Source: Pholis gunnellus (lineage: Eukaryota > Chordata > Actinopteri > Perciformes > Pholidae). Taken from it: a DNA stretch of 64,000 nt. The stretch is from positions 6,381,930-6,445,929 of the forward strand of contig OU342807.1 of assembly GCA_910591455.2 (NCBI GenBank), read 5' to 3'. The position numbers and the translations under genes are program-made. The number at the start of each line of letters is the position of its first letter. Within the stretch, counting starts at the first letter, position 1. The notes below the pieces were generated by a model. It was not told where the DNA came from. It did not search any database and was given only the letters and a program-made list of their open reading frames with translations. This document shows, piece after piece, positions 1-12,551 of this stretch.

Positions 1-339
1 AAGTTAAGACTGTATATAGCTATACTGCACTCATGCCCCCGGCTGTGTTTACTACATATAAATAAGGGGGAGAAGTGTTGTAAAGTGTTCCTTTTGTCTC
101 GAGAGAAGAGTCTATCTGAAGCGCTTGTTCAGAGCGAGTGAAATGACACACTACATGCTGTGTTCAGAGCAAATACTACATTGTTTAAGATGAAGCGCAC
201 ATAAGCCAGTGCTCAGGTGCCTTTTTACTCATAAGGGACACAGAGGGAAGTCAAACAGTGTTCATCTAAGAGATGAGGGGAAACTGTAGAACGTGTTGTT
301 GCTTTGAAAAACTGTTGAGTCAGACTAGACTGTATTTTC

Positions 340-365
340 TGTGTGTGTGTGTGTGTGTGTGTGTG
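340..365. repeat. (GT)n microsatellite
   Basis: This is a pure TG run of about 26 bp, the first of three downstream of exon E. Confidence 0.95.
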
Positions 366-479
366 CATGTGTATGAAACACTCGACATGGGCCAGTATGA
401 ATTTGTGGGTGTGTTTCGCTTCTGTGCTGATCTCATATGGGACTTTGACCCAACTTCTGTTTAAGTTAACTTGGTATTG

Positions 480-481
<2 letters not shown>

Positions 482-535
<54 letters not shown>
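482..535. repeat. (GT)n microsatellite, 54 bp
   Basis: This is an uninterrupted GT run. It reads as CA in the sidekick transcript. Confidence 0.97.
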
Positions 536-538
<3 letters not shown>

Positions 539-648
539 CTGTGTGTCTATACACTAACACTGGGGGGAGAGACTTGCTGAGCTACGAGTTTATGTGGTGT
601 CCTCTAATTGCCTTGGAAGAAAACAGTGCAGTCTAGTAAGTAAGGAAT

Positions 649-652
<4 letters not shown>

Positions 653-723
<71 letters not shown>
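653..723. repeat. (GT)n microsatellite, 71 bp, next to exon E donor
   Basis: This is an uninterrupted TG run. In the transcript it is a CA repeat spanning +18 to +88 after the exon E 5' splice site. Confidence 0.97.
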
Positions 724-725
<2 letters not shown>

Positions 726-740
726 ATAAAATATATTTAC

Positions 741-846
741 CTGGCATTAGCAATGCACTCCAGTGTCGCCTCGCTGCTGCCTGCTACCACCGTTGTGTCT
801 TTGGGTCCGATCACGATCGTCGGAGCCACAAGTTCTGACTCAGGAT
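741..846 (-). CDS. sdk1: sidekick exon E: first part of Ig domain 3
   Basis: This 106-bp exon has a CTCTCGGTCACAG acceptor and a GTAAAT donor. It completes an Asp codon from exon D and reads PESELVAPTIVIGPKDTTVV, then AGSSEATLECIANA, and ends with two bases of an Arg codon (phase 2). The APTIV...TVVAGSS.TLECIA.AR pattern is the A-to-B-strand part of sidekick Ig3, with a canonical cysteine in LEC. The phase-1 start marks the Ig2/Ig3 border. The remainder of Ig3 must lie before position 1 of the window. In the transcript a long CA repeat begins 18 nt after the donor. No frameshift or stop is seen across the five joined exons, so the gene looks intact. Confidence 0.92.
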
Positions 847-1039
847 CTGTGACCGAGAGAGAAAACAAGAGAGGCAGTTTAGGCCATTAACCTCACACAG
901 CAGCACAATATCAAACACAACGTCTCACACTCACACTTCCAAACGCTTTTTCACGTGTCCTTGGTTTCTGCTCTTAGATGCTTGTTTAAAAAAGGAGATG
1001 CACTTATGACTTCTGGTGACTAGTAGTTCTCTTGAATAC

Positions 1040-1112
1040 CTATGTTGAATACACTTATTGTAAGTCGCTTTGGTTAAAAGCGTCTGCTAAATGACTGTAA
1101 TGTAAATGTAGT
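1040..1112 (+). mobile_element. Fish LINE/SINE 3' tail fragment
   Basis: The stretch reading TAAGTCGCTTTGGTTAAAAG, then CGTCTGCTAAATGACTGTAA, then TGTAAATGTA is the 3' tail shared by many fish L2-clade LINEs and the SINEs they mobilise, ending in short TGTAA-type repeats. Only the tail is recognisable, so the parent element is uncertain. Confidence 0.65.
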
Positions 1113-1661
1113 ATTTTAAATGTCACGGCTAACTATTCATCTTGACTGAGACTGTTGTGATACTGATATGGATAAAACAGCTAGAAAACAGATGGACCAC
1201 ACTCTCCGCATCTTACAGCCATCTGTGGACCAGTATTCTTCTTCATTTCCTTATTTTCTGTTCATAGTACAATTGTACAACGCAGCACCGTCATTTCTCT
1301 CTTTTTCCCCCCCACAACATTTATGATGATGCCCTCATCTTCATTTAATAAAACGATATCTTAATCGTCAAGAAGAAACCATGTTGTGATCAAACCATGC
1401 AGTGTGACAGTAGAAGCCATGTTTTGGCCACGCAGGAAAGAGTGATTAAATCGTGCCCAACGTACAAGATTAATAAAATGAACTCACACACAAATATGCT
1501 CAATGAAAAAACACATAGGAGAGATTGATTGTATGTTAGATTGAGATTACTATAAATAATTATAGAACATGAAAGAATGGCTCCAAAGTGTGTTCAAAAT
1601 CAGGGCGACACATCTTCAACGATCGCACTGGTGCGCCTGACATTGAGCAGGTCTGTCTCTC

Positions 1662-1694
1662 TGTGTGTGTTTGTGTGTGTGTGTGTGTGTGTGT
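1662..1694. repeat. (GT)n microsatellite
   Basis: TG run with one interruption. A second small GT-rich zone lies at 2160-2321 with irregular GAGTATGATT-like units. Confidence 0.9.
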
Positions 1695-2828
1695 AAATCA
1701 GCGCCCTGTACTCCTCATTGAGGAACATAATAACCTGAAGACAGAAAAAGAAGAAAGAAAACTATTTACTACAACTAAAAAACGAACTATTACCAATATG
1801 TATGGTAACACTCATAATGCATTATAATGCAAAAGGTGCACCTAAATCATGTGCTGGTGCATCGAAAAAGTTGCAGCAGTGAAAGCAATATAAAAAGTTA
1901 GTGTGGAGCCCTGAGAGGATAATAGTGACTGACAGTGTCTGTCTGACTGAAACCAAAGATAAATGAAACTCTACATTTATTTCCACTTCTTCTAAACTGC
2001 GATTGTCTTTTATCCCAGACATATTTTCAATCGTACACACACACACACACAACAGTTCTCTCTTATAAACAATATCACTCTTTGTCAAAGACGCCACTGT
2101 TCTGTCTGAAACACATTACCATTCAGGGTATAATGATGTATCGGGAGACAGTATGATGGTGTGTGTGTGTGAGTTACAGTGATAGTGTTTGGAGAATACA
2201 GTGGTTAGAGAGTACAGTGGTGTGAGTATGTGAAGAATGATTTATGCCCTAAAAGGTGTGTAGGAGAGTATGGTGTGTGTGTGCAAGATTATGATTGTGT
2301 GTGTGTGTGTGTGTGTGTGTGAGTATGATTTATGGTGGCTATAGCCTCTCATAAGAAAAGGACACTCGAGGATTGTTATCAGTTTGAAATGTGCTGAGCA
2401 AATCTGCTCAGCAAAGTAGTATAAAAACAGTAGAATACGCCAATGGAAAATAAAAAGTTTAGCAATGTTTTCCCGAATGCAAGAATCCTTGTATTACTCC
2501 TATGTGTATGAACATCGTTAGGCTTCCCATGGATAGGCTGTATAACCGATGAATAAGGGAGGAGTAGGGACTACAAATTAACAGGCTAGGGCTGATAAGG
2601 GGGTCGGGGTGTAAGGAAGAGGAGTATGGAGGGAAGGCAGGGGGAGGCGAGGAGCAGCTTTGATCTCCCCTTTGATGGGAAAGAGGAGAAGGTGGTAATT
2701 AACTCGCTGCTTTTTATTCCTCCCTCTCATTCTCTCTCTCTTCGTCATTTTTTTTCCAATCGGAGAGACAGAGCTGAAAAGCCATATCCCCCTGTCACAT
2801 GAAATAAGACATGCAGGATCATGAAGCT

Positions 2829-2829
<1 letters not shown>

Positions 2830-2879
<50 letters not shown>
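2830..2879. repeat. (CA)n microsatellite, 50 bp
   Basis: Pure CA run. A compound CA run with CTCACA/CATCA interruptions follows at 3009-3064. Confidence 0.97.
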
Positions 2880-2882
<3 letters not shown>

Positions 2883-3038
2883 ACTGTCTTGGCACCTACA
2901 CTCTCTGACACTCTAACTTGAGGTGGAGGATGAGTCATTAATGGGGAAGATAAGTGAAATGATGGGAAGTAATAGTGGAGGTCTCTATCACTCTAAGTTT
3001 ACCACAATCACACACACACACTCACACACACACACCAT

Positions 3039-3069
<31 letters not shown>

Positions 3070-4277
3070 CATAAATACACAAAACCCTGTTATCTTGTGC
3101 GATGTGTGTTACAATTTCAGCGGTTTGGAGTTGGAGAAGTAATGATAGGTTGCATCGGAGAGTGGGTGGAAGTTACGCAGAGACAGCGGGAGGGAGGACA
3201 GGAAGAGGTAGACGTAGAGAGAGCAAGAGGAGACTGTCCATTAGCCGAGCCGCTCCGGAAAGCAGAGGTTATGCTGGAAGTGGTAGCCATCAGTGGAGCC
3301 TTAATGGCAGCAGCGACCGACGATAACGAGCAGAGGGAGACGTGAACCCAACCTGTTAACTTGGGCCTTGAGTCTGAGGGGAGCCGACCGACAAATCAGT
3401 ACAGCAGGAGCACTGATATGACATGGGAGGGAAAAGGAAAGGGCTCGGAGGAGACGGATGGAGTGTATATGTAGATGGGGGAGACCGTGCAGATGGTCTT
3501 CTTCTTCCTGGAGTGACAGACGTGATGGTAGACGTAGAGGGGAAAGCAAAATGCCATATGGTTGTGTGATCTACGCTCCTCTTTTCTCTCTGTCAGTGTG
3601 TCTAACATCCTCTTTCTCTGGGGAGAGCTCTATCATTTCATCGCGTCCGTATCTCTCATTCCCTGCCGCCTATCTTCCCTCCTTTATTCCCTATCATCCT
3701 CTTATCTCCTCCTTTTGTTGTTTAAGCAGGGATTGTTAAATTAATCTTCCTCAACCTAAACAAGGATAAATATTCGAACTGGCAGACAATGTTAGTTCGT
3801 GTGTGTGCGTGCAAGCTGTGGCAGCTAAAAGGCTCCCTGTAAAGATTCTACAAAGAGAGTCCAGAAGTTTAATCTAACTCTATTGGATTCCTCATTTAGC
3901 AAATGAGAAACACCATGTGGCAGAGAGAGGGAGAGTAGGAGTGATGGAGGGAAGGAGGGCGGCAAAAAAATAAAAAAACACAGGGAGGGTTGTAGTAGAA
4001 CAAAGCAATATCAGAACGACATCTTGGAGCTCTGAAAAGCTTCATAAAAGAGAGAGAGATGATAAGAAAAAGGAAAGCTGTTGAAGCAGTTAAAAAATAA
4101 ATCAAAGGAGATGTGGATAGGGGTTAAAAGCAGACATTCTGCGTGTGTGAACACGGTTGTGGGTATAGTTTAGCACCAGAGAGAAACTGACGCATTGCAA
4201 CGTTACAATGCTCTCGTCAGTGCAATCGCAGCTGATTGACAGTTAAGTACTGCAGAGGTGACACAGCTGTGTGAGAA

Positions 4278-4279
<2 letters not shown>

Positions 4280-4318
<39 letters not shown>
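4280..4318. repeat. (GT)n microsatellite
   Basis: Pure GT run. Smaller GT or CA runs follow at 4618-4651, 4741-4770 and 5072-5094, and a (AGA)n run at about 5457-5484. Confidence 0.95.
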
Positions 4319-4321
<3 letters not shown>

Positions 4322-4614
4322 TGGTATTCAGATGGAAGCAGAAACCTCCTAAATTAAATCAAAGATGGGAATGATAAAAAAAAACAGGGCTGGTTAAAAG
4401 GATTGGTGCAGCATTAGGGCAGGAAAGAGATAAAGATGGATAAATAGAGAGCGAGAGAGGTGGACGAGAGAGAGAGAGAGAGAGAGATGAAAGGCTATTC
4501 CATCCACAGATTAGAATGTAATCCCTCTTCAAATGGATTCTCTCAGATTACAGCTTGTTCTCCTATTAAACCTGTCAGTCACTCCACACTCCCTATTGTG
4601 TCAGTGAGTCAGTC

Positions 4615-4655
<41 letters not shown>

Positions 4656-5073
4656 TGGCTGGAGATCTGTGTGTTTTAAGCCTTTCAAACAAATATCTGC
4701 AGAGACCTGGAGAGCAGAGGGACTGGCTGAGGGGTTAACAAACACACACACACACACACACGCACACACATGTACACAGGAGGAGGCTGGCGTTAGCTGA
4801 CTGTGTATTAATAGAGTTGTCATATACGTGTCTGCAGGGTTCAAAGCCAACCAACACATATCACACTGAGACGACATACACAACAGAGAGAGGACGAGTG
4901 TGAGGGAAGGAGAGAGGGCGAGACTTTAAGAGAGAGAGAGAGCACAGAGAAGGAAGCTGGAAACGAGCACTTAAAGAAACTGGAGAGCGTTTAGAAGAGT
5001 ATTTTTGAGGGTAAACATAAATAAATAAAGAGGAGAAGGTGACCGTTTGCTGATCTGTCTTGAGAATACTGCA

Positions 5074-5106
<33 letters not shown>

Positions 5107-6774
5107 CTGGGGTGAGTGTTTGTGCGTGTCACTGCACTCATTAATGCTGCATGCTGACAGCTAAGTGTCACCGTCTGACTACACTTGCCTTAGAATGCCA
5201 ATATGAAACCACAAGCCAAGACATGCCCCCCCCCCCTCACACACAGACACATATAAAGCCACACCACACCAAGAGTAGAAGATCCAAGCCCCAAGGGGAG
5301 ACAGGCACAGACAATGGGAAGCAGTGAGGGGAGCGAGAAAGATGCCCGATTTAAAATATTCATCTCTTCCTTCAGCTGCCAAATCCTCCATCTATCTCTG
5401 TCATCGGGCCACATAAGTGATGGAGGGCGGAGATGGGGAGACGGTAAAGAAAGAGAGGAAGAAGAAGAAGAAGAAGAAGAAGCGAGAAACATGTAGCAGT
5501 AATGGAAAGGCAGCGTGGGAGTTGAGCTCTCGGGAGCGCTCAATGATTATTATTTCATTAATTTTGAGTATCATATCAGTTGCGTTTGTTTTGGGGAGCT
5601 GCTTGACAAAACCCACAATGACATAATGAGGTAACATTTCATCATCGCTATACTGGAATAAGGGCATGTGCGATTGCTTCATGCTCGCAAACTTGTTTTG
5701 GTACAGTGAAGAAAAGTCAAACTTAACTATTTTTATCCTCCATTAATTCTGAAAATCAACAACACACGACAGCGGCTCATGGGATTAATTCTTAACTAAG
5801 GCGTTCCAGCGTTCACAAAGAGCTTGTACTCTGAAAGAAGAACTGCGTCGGGAAAGTAATATTGTCACAATCGTAGCAATGACAGTATGTGCCCATGAAG
5901 GAACATGATAGCAGGGCTCTAGCTCTCTGTGTTCTCTGTAACTCAGTGTTTGCATATCAGCAGAGATAAACTCTTGTGGCATTTCTCAGTACTTTGGCCC
6001 TGACTCTGTTTCTGCAGCGGGAAGCTGCTTGAAATGTCGCGGAGAGAAAACGCTGGCACCTCGGTGATCGACGCTCAAGTGCTGCTGTGGGGGAAATGAG
6101 TTAGCATGTGTATAGCAGACAAAATGCTTCCCGAAGAAGCTAGAACAGGCAGTCAAATTTGAGTCTGCCACCACAGTAACATAGAATACTCTTCCCACTG
6201 CAATATCCGAAGGCCCGTCGCTGTTCTTCTCGCTCTATTTGCTGCCACGCGGCTCTTTAAACGCTAACGCTGACACCAGTACTGCTGCTGCTGTTCATAC
6301 AGAATCCGTCTGTAGTGGCTGTAACGTCCCCAAACGAGTATTTTCTCATTTAATTAAGAACGTCAGTGCAAAAAGAGCATAAACAGTTTCAGGTGGAATC
6401 GGGGTGAAATGAGGGTGACTGTATTTTCAAACCCCGACACTTGCGGCGTGTGCAGAACGCAGCATTTTCATTGCCGAGTACTTTACGAAGGAAAGCGAAA
6501 GGCCCCGAAAAAGCTCTTTAGAAAAGACGCCTTTCTCTTCGGCATGACAGCTAACCACTCTGAAAGGTTCAGTCTGAAAGGAGTCGCGAGTGTCATGGGA
6601 ACAGCCTCGACATCATTACATTGATCCAATGACACACAAACAAGACGATATGTTTAATTCATACATGTGGTGCAATATGTTTTTATATTTGGTTAGGTAC
6701 TAATGAGACGGACAGAACCATGATAAGGGTCCATGTAAGCACTGAAATCTAGTTTATTATTACCTTAATTGTGG

Positions 6775-6870
6775 TGAAAACCGGGACAATTGGGTAGTTA
6801 ATGTTGAAAACACCTAGCTTGAATATGGGACAACTCTGGACACACCGGGACGTCTGGTCGACGTATTATT
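6775..6870. repeat. Possible interspersed repeat fragment (CCGGGACGTCTGGTC type)
   Basis: GTGAAAACCGGGACAATTGG and ACACCGGGACGTCTGGTC resemble a vertebrate dispersed repeat. The borders and class are not resolved. Confidence 0.25.
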
Positions 6871-8022
6871 GCCTCAAATTAATTCGCATCAGATTTTCTG
6901 AGAAATTGGTTTATATATGATTCCATAGAAAGACATCATATCATCACACTGCATTATTGGCCGGCCCGAGGCTGACCTTGAGGTTAGAAGTGTGCCGCTG
7001 TAGGTTTTTCTTACTGGCAACGAGGCAGAAACTGTGAAACTACGCTGGTGGAACATCTTTTACAGCTTGTGCCAATGTGACATGCAGCAAAGCATTTAGC
7101 TGAGTAGCCCTCAGCTCTGACCTTCTGGGGGGAGTGAAGGGTCACAGCAATATTTATTTCTCTCTTTAGACAGAGCGGGAGAGAGAGAGAAAGAGAAGGG
7201 GAAGATAATGTAAATGTTAATGGCTTCTTTACCTGTTGACCCGCGGTTCTTCTTGCCAACTGTCCATCAGCCGGAGAGAATGGGATGAGGAGAAGTGGGA
7301 CAAAAGGGGAGACGGGGAAAGAGGAAAACAGGAGATATGTAATTTAGATTTCAAGTGGTTCCTCGGGGTGCAGCAAAATGACACATTAAGCTAATACACG
7401 TTTTTTTTTTAAAAAGCACAAGAAAATACAGGCTTTCGCAAATCGGCAACTCTGAGTCTCAGAGTTGAGAAGGCGCACAGGAAAAGGAGACTCTTCTGAG
7501 GAGAAAAAAACAAATAGAGACAGAGAGCAAGGTATGGATGAGAGGGAGGAAGAGACGGAGAGAAAGAGGGAACGGCATGTTATCATGGAGTCCAGAGGAA
7601 GACGAGCTGTTTGCAGCCCATCCATCAACTGCCAGCTACCGAATTTTGTCTTGCTCATTCACTCTTTTCTTCTCCCCCTTTATCTTCCCACTCTGCCTTT
7701 CTCCCTGTATCTGTCAGAAGTCTGGAGGTGGCAAGACTGTAGGCTGCGAGAAAATGATGGCATTGACATTCTACTAGCAGAAAAAAAATCTACATTCACC
7801 ATTCATCTATCAATACACAACCCCTCCACGCTGCTATTCAGCCGCTCAGACACTCACTCAACTCTTGAACACTGGCTGTGTGTTTGTGCGTATGTGTGTT
7901 TTGATTCCGAGAGTGTGTGCGTGTGTGTGTGTGTGGTGAAAAATGTGTGTCCAGGGCCTAATTTAGATTCTGACGTATCACATCAGCATCAGCACAAAGT
8001 TCTTTCAGCCGATTCAATAGAT

Positions 8023-8026
8023 GCAC

Positions 8027-8089
<63 letters not shown>
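8023..8089. repeat. (CA)n microsatellite, about 67 bp
   Basis: CA run with one G interruption near the left end. A shorter CA run is at 8774-8796. Confidence 0.95.
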
Positions 8090-8091
<2 letters not shown>

Positions 8092-9179
8092 GTATGGGGC
8101 AAGTGATGAAGAGTGAGCAAGCAAGCTGACGAGGAAGAAAAACAAAAGCTGCAATCAAAACGTACTGAAAGAAAGCGGAGGGATGGGGGTCAAGAAGTTT
8201 ATTTCTGCTCAAAATAAAGATTGATCTGTTGTGAACAAAGGTTGTTATGGAAACTCATGGCTTCTTGGCATCAATTGAAATGTGTCCAGAGCGTATCAGA
8301 AATTGAATGCTCAAAGTCGGCATTAAAGCTCAGATGAATAGCTTTTTTAAATCAGATCATGTTTAAAATCAAGAAGACCTTCATTTAGACAACGCTCTCT
8401 ATCTACCTGAATGATGATTAAACACACAGCGCCGCTCGCTCTGAATACTGGAGGTCCTGGTTCAAAAACTATAAAGTTTATAAAGCTAAATCATTGATAT
8501 GATGTGAGTGAAAGTTTAACTGGGAGAATGTGACTCCTGAAATTGATGTGAGACGATCCACTAGAGAGAGTAGACTCGCTTGGATCAGGGCCAAAAAAGC
8601 TTGGCTCAGATGACGCTGACGCACAGGTAAGCTCAATACCGCTCTGTACAGATCAAGGCACGCTGCCCGGACCCATTGTAAACACAGCCGTTTAACTAGA
8701 GCACAGTTTGTGCTGTTAAGTAGCAGTGTTGAGAAGACTATTATTTTGGAGAGTCTAAAAAGAGGGTCAGCGCACACACACACACACACACACACAATTG
8801 CCCACTGACACACAAACAGAAAGGCTTTGGTCTTGGGGGCATGCCATCCTGCGAGTGTATTCAAATGATGTGTCACACTGAGTCATCTTCAGTTTCAAAC
8901 GGGAACAGAGAAACAATGGGGACGTCAGGGGACAACAGAGCGAGCGTGAGCTAGAACGTTTGTGTGTGCTCACAACAAAGCGCCTGGCGCTCGCAGAGCT
9001 GAATCCGCTCGACACATTTTCCCGGTAACTTTCACTTCCCTCGCTGTTGCGGAAAAAAAAAGCGCCTGGTATCATTTGTTGTGTTAATCAATGTGTTTAT
9101 CGATGTGCGTTTCACTGCAGAGACAACTGCGGTAGTGCAGGCCGATGATGCTTTTCTGAGTGGTGCTTTACATAGACGT

Positions 9180-10640
9180 CAATAAAAGAAGGAAAAAGGA
9201 TGCGATCGCAAATATAAAAGGAAAAGCTCAAGAACAGTAAAATACAAAGCACACAGTTAAAAACACCGTATTAAAAGTAATGTTCAAATATAAATCATCC
9301 AAAAGGTATAACAAGTGCTACTATTAAAATACACTTAAAATCAGGTGGTTGTCTTCAGCAGAAACAGTGTGAGCAGATCAAACTGGGAGACGGTTCCAAA
9401 GCTAAACTGCCAGCACAGCAAACGCTCCATCGCCCTTTGACTTTAACCTGGACCCTGGAACAGCTCGCACGCCTGACCCCGCAGAGCTAAGAGGCCTTTT
9501 TGGACAGTAAGGAGTTCACTGATGTACTCTGGTGCCGGGCCTTGTAAAGCCTTTGTAAGCCATGAGTGAGATTTCAAAGAGGATCCCAAAATATACTGGT
9601 AAGCGGTGCACGGAGGCCAAAACTGGGGTGATGAGAGAAAAGCGTTTGGTCCTCGTCAGACGTCTGGCTGCAGAGTCCTGCAATGACGTTTCGCTACATC
9701 CCAGGAGCTGAGGCTGGTAAACAAAGCGTTACACCAGTAAAGCAGTGAGGGAGACATGCACCGATCCATCAGTCTTGTCTCAGGGCTCTTAACAGAGGTG
9801 CTACTATAATGCATTTAGTTGGCAGTGTGCGGGTTGGGTTTGGTTTCCTGGCAGGTTCTTGCAGGTTGGGCAGATTGGATCTTATAACATTACATCACAT
9901 ACTGTATTGGTTTCTTCTGGGAAGGTAAAACCTGTTAGATAAAGTGGAATATACGTAAGTGTGCTGCAGCTCATTTCCAGTTGGATTCTATTTGTCCAGT
10001 AATCTGGAGAACTTTTATTTGGAGATTTGTTTGAGTGAGAGAAGGTCCTGTCATTTGGTCCAGTTTTGCAGCAAATGTAAATGGTTTACTTGTCAATGTT
10101 GTATTATGAACATACAATTCAATTAAAATGTTCCATGAAAGAAAATGTACGAATATGTTTGTGTACGCTGTCAGTTATTTAGTTCTTAGAAAGTAAGAAC
10201 ATCGGAATCAGCAGAAACAAATGGGAATAGGTCAAACCGCTACAAATAAATCAGCCACGCAAATTGCAATCGGGGAATTTCTAGCATAAATAATATTCTC
10301 TGTCTTGATAAAAGATCACATTGCTCTGATCTTGGAAATATTTCTAATGATTGTGCCAATGTTTTTGTGTTTTGTCCAAAGTTAAGCTCACTGTCGGAGA
10401 GATAACGCACTAACTTGGTATTTGGGATAAGGGGACACAGCAGTGGCTGGACTTGATCACGGGGTCGCTCAGTGCCGATGATAACCACCTCTGCTTTGTC
10501 AGCGTTGGACTCCAAAAGGTGTTGTGACATCTGGTCTCTCACATCAGCTGTGCGGCTCTGTAGTGTGTCCAGCTTGCTGCATTTAATGGCGGTACATGAC
10601 TCTAACTGGATACGAAACAGGCCACTTCTCAGTGTCATGG
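9180..10640 (-). mobile_element. Degenerate LINE reverse-transcriptase remnant, split by an insertion
   Basis: Read on the minus strand, 10640-10265 encodes a decayed reverse-transcriptase segment with the pattern (V)RDQMSQHLLESNADKAEVVI, then RNISKIRAM. This resembles the WMSQNFLxLNxDKTEV part of fish LINEs. The next expected motif, YCNAL, reappears only near 9750, in the form YWCNALFTSL. It is followed by SAARRLTRTKRF-like, ITPVLASVHRLPVYFGILFE-like and LKSKGDGAFAV-like blocks running to about 9330. Several stops and frameshifts are present, so it is inactive. The gap of about 470 bp between halves is best read as a later insertion. The clade is not certain (L2/CR1/Rex-like). Confidence 0.75.
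9795..10265. mobile_element. Probable insertion inside the LINE; carries a repeat also seen near 62.9 kb
   Basis: This segment interrupts the reading of the LINE between two motifs that are adjacent in intact elements. Its part at about 10003-10200 aligns by eye, in the same orientation, with 62893-63062. Shared blocks include GAGATTTGTTTxAGTGAGAG, AGGTCCTGTxA, GTCAATGTT, ATGAACA and CTTAGAAAG. Its class is not recognised. Confidence 0.5.
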
Positions 10641-11208
10641 CTGATCTAAGGTGATGTGTTTAAAATACAGTCTGAGGTGATGTGAAAGTATTCGCGTGTG
10701 CCTAAGTGTGTCTCGGCCTTGAGTATGATTTGTATTCATGGATTCACCTATTGGGCACTCAGCTGCCTGAAGGGCCGAGAGACAAGCAGGTCACCGTGTC
10801 CTCTGTCTGCTGTGTGTTTGTGTGCGTACAGCAGGGGAATAAGTACAGTATCTGTGTGTTGTGTGTGCTGTACCTCCCACGTGTGTAAAGGCTGCTGTTG
10901 CTATGTGTGTCGTGTCTCGCCGTGTTACCATCCCAGCTGACCTGTGCAGGTGACTCACCTATTTGCTGCAGCACCCCCATACCCTCCATGACTCCCCCCC
11001 CCCCCAACCTCTCGACACACAACCAGCCCCGCCGGGTGTTCCTTGCTTCCTTTCCTTGCTTCCTTTCCCATCTACATACAACCAGGCACCCTGTTGCCTT
11101 TGGTGACAATCTATTCTACTGTTTAGCCTCGCTTCGTTCTCCCCATCTACTGTCACACTTCCCCGAGCAAAAGGATACTTTCTCTTTTTTTTAGCAACAC
11201 ATTTGGGT

Positions 11209-11212
<4 letters not shown>

Positions 11213-11258
<46 letters not shown>
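11213..11258. repeat. (CT)n tract, 46 bp
   Basis: Pure pyrimidine TC run on the plus strand, purine in the sidekick transcript. Confidence 0.95.
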
Positions 11259-11260
<2 letters not shown>

Positions 11261-12513
11261 CTGTTTTAAACCCAGAGTTCAACCCCCCAAACCCCCCTTA
11301 CCATTCCAATTTACGCTGTCAATCTCACTCTCCCTTCACTCTGTTCCTTTATCTCGCCCTAAAACACACACTGACACACACCTATTTGAAATTCATATCA
11401 ATGGCCATACAAATGCAACACTCCAATTTCCAATCCTGACACATTCACAGAGACAAAAACAAGGACGCGTGGACCCCGTCCACGCACACACACACACAGT
11501 AGTGTTTGGTAAAATAATAAGCTGGCTGGAGAGTTGACCTCAGACCTCGGAGAAACTCCTGACGGACCCAGATCTGTATCTTTCCTCTCGTCTCCCCCAG
11601 TAGTCTGTCCCACTTTGTAAAACGGAGCAGAATTTAGGAGGGTTATCATTTATACACAGCATATAAACAGCAGCGAGCGGGGTTACGTGTTACATCGTAG
11701 CGTTTCCACAACCCTACGCTCTGCTCATCAATCCCATCCATTGCTCAGATTCTCCTTCTCTCCATAAATGTGGACTCTGGGAAGGTTACATCTTCCTGCT
11801 GTCTGCCTGTCTGTAGCAAAACACTAGCACCAGCTGACCTTTCCAATTTACCATGTCAGTCATGCCCACACACACACACACACACACACATACACACACA
11901 GCCCAGTCTCCCATACACATGCAGGTAAAAGTTGGTGTCAATCATCCTTGTTTAGAATCCCAAATGTCACCAGGTTTTGACATTCTCTTTGCTCACTGTC
12001 AGAAAGAAAAAAAAGGTTAGCTTATCCCCGCCTTTCTTCCTTTTTCTCTACATAATTTGTACTCTCTTCTCTTGTCATCGCCTCTCTCCAGACTTCAGGT
12101 TTTGTTTGTGCCCAAACAGATGCCTGCACTCGAGATAAAAAACCCAGCGATCCCTTGTTAAACATTACCTCTTATCACCTGAGGAGTCAAACAAAGAGCA
12201 CACGAATGAGACGGTGAATAAAACAGAGTCATTGAAATTGATAAAAAAAAGAAAAACCTTAAAAAGAAACAATAGAAGTACATGGGGAATGTAAAAGCAA
12301 AACATAACCCGAGTGCCATGTGTCATTACATGGCACTCTCAGTGGGAAATAAATGTAAATGTTGAATTCATAGTGTGAGCCTAATGATGGCACGGAAAAA
12401 GGAGAAATCATTTCCAATTCAACAGAAGAGTGCCGCTTCTGCAAGTTTGCACCTCTGATAAGAGACAGAGAGAAAAACATAGGAAGCCTCTGATCTTGCA
12501 GAAATATTAAAAG

Positions 12514-12514
<1 letters not shown>

Positions 12515-12549
<35 letters not shown>
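12515..12549. repeat. (GA)n tract
   Basis: Pure GA run. A CA run at about 11865-11900 precedes it. Confidence 0.93.

Positions 12550-12551
<2 letters not shown>

Larger units (their letters stand above)
1..740 (-). other. sidekick intron downstream of exon E (partial)
   Basis: This is intronic sequence continuing out of the window. It holds three GT tracts on the plus strand (CA in the transcript) at 340-365, 482-535 and 653-723. The rest of 1-340 shows no recognisable gene or repeat family. Confidence 0.8.

Noticed and set aside
7465..8106. 213-codon plus-strand open frame
   Set aside because: Its end is a CA-repeat translation (alternating Thr-His), the rest is low-complexity, and it crosses no family motif. 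Microsatellites lack stops in several frames and inflate open frames.
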